From: CAKQOE01 sp963627215
GTDB lineage: Bacteria > Bacillota > Clostridia > Peptostreptococcales > Anaerovoracaceae
Assembly (NCBI GenBank): GCA_963627215.1
Contig: CAVGAH010000052.1
Span: forward strand, 1 to 14,126
Direction of reading: 5' to 3'
DNA: 14,126 bases
Shown piece after piece: positions 13,912 through 14,126 of the stretch (its first letter is position 1; each line of letters begins with the position of its first letter). A model generated the notes under the pieces. It made no database searches. It was given only the letters and a program-made list of their open reading frames with translations, and was not told the origin of the DNA. A program made the position numbers and the translations under genes.

Positions 13912-14126
13912 CGAGTTTCAGCGGTGGGTAATAGTCTCCCGCTGAAACTCGAGCGGAGCTAAAGCTCCGCTGGCGCCGTTGCAAGCGTGCGCAACAGGCA
14001 GCGATGCTGCCTTCCTACGTCCGCTACGCGGACTACGCTGTCGCATTTTACACTGCAGCTAAAGCTGCGTAAAATGCGCGTCGCTCTGATCAAGCGAGCT
14101 TGTCAGAGGCTTTGCTTCGCTTTAAA
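13912..14126. repeat. Array of at least seven back-to-back hairpins (palindromic repeat element)
   Basis: The perfect or near-perfect stems are: CGAGTTTCAGCGG (13912-13924) with 13939-13951; AGCGGAGCT-AA-AGCTCCGCT (13952-13971); GTTGC with GCAAC (13978-13995); AGGCAGC-GAT-GCTGCCT (13996-14012); GTCCGC-TAC-GCGGAC (14019-14033); CGCATTTTAC (14042-14051) with GTAAAATGCG (14069-14078), enclosing GCAGCT-AA-AGCTGC (14055-14068); and CTCTGA plus CAAGC (14084-14095) with GCTTG plus TCAGAG (14098-14108). The run continues to the window edge (GCTTTGCTTCGCTTT). No open frame with a start site or protein resemblance was found in it. Loops are 2-3 bases in most units, and two units share the core AGCTAAAGCT. 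It may be a mobile palindromic element, a structured RNA or a nuclease-processed spacer; the right boundary is not seen. Confidence 0.75.

Noticed and set aside
13912..14126. tRNA genes, CRISPR array or integron attC sites in the hairpin array
   Set aside because: No acceptor/anticodon/T-loop layout is present, no identical repeats with unique spacers of constant size, and no conserved core sites or integrase nearby.

Overview
The window looks like a chromosomal housekeeping segment of a low-to-mid GC member of the Bacillota, most likely class Clostridia. The basis is gene content and order: ylxM-ffh-rpsP-khpA-rimM-trmD, then a membrane-fusion-like protein, ylmE-sepF-ylmG and lspA-rluA-family. 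Strong AGGAGG-type ribosome binding sites and TG-extended -10 boxes also fit. A family-level guess would be weak and none is made.

Layout: Positions 1-2423 hold the end of an ABC transporter operon: the C-terminus of an ATPase (entering from the left edge), overlapped by a 748-residue permease with a large extracytoplasmic domain. Positions 2424-2680 carry a terminator and then the promoter of a stand-alone HU gene (2681-2974), which has its own strong terminator. Positions 3222-4715 carry a promoter and an SppA-type membrane serine protease with an unusually long disordered N-terminus. From 4841 a consensus-like promoter embedded in an inverted repeat drives ylxM-ffh, followed by rpsP-khpA and a terminator near 7375. 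Tandem -10 boxes at 7429-7452 then start rimM-trmD, which runs by a 29-base overlap into a membrane-anchored HlyD-like protein, ylmE, sepF and ylmG (terminator at 11778). lspA and a RluA-family pseudouridine synthase form the next overlapping pair and end at a bidirectional terminator. Opposite and convergent lies a small two-CxxC zinc-ribbon-like gene (13621-13833, minus strand). The right edge (13912-14126) is a non-coding run of at least seven back-to-back hairpins.

How the genes work together: ylxM/ffh (co-translational targeting), rpsP, khpA, rimM and trmD (ribosome assembly and tRNA modification) form the classic SRP/ribosome-maturation block. Here the block is physically joined to a division/envelope block (sepF, ylmG, ylmE, lspA). 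rplS, which commonly follows trmD, is absent from that position, and ylmH and divIVA are not found between ylmG and lspA. sppA and lspA both act on signal peptides or lipoproteins at the membrane. No IS element, CRISPR array, rRNA or tRNA was recognised. The non-routine items are the hairpin array, the small zinc-ribbon gene, the uncharacterised membrane protein coupled to trmD, and several inverted repeats around sppA/ylxM.
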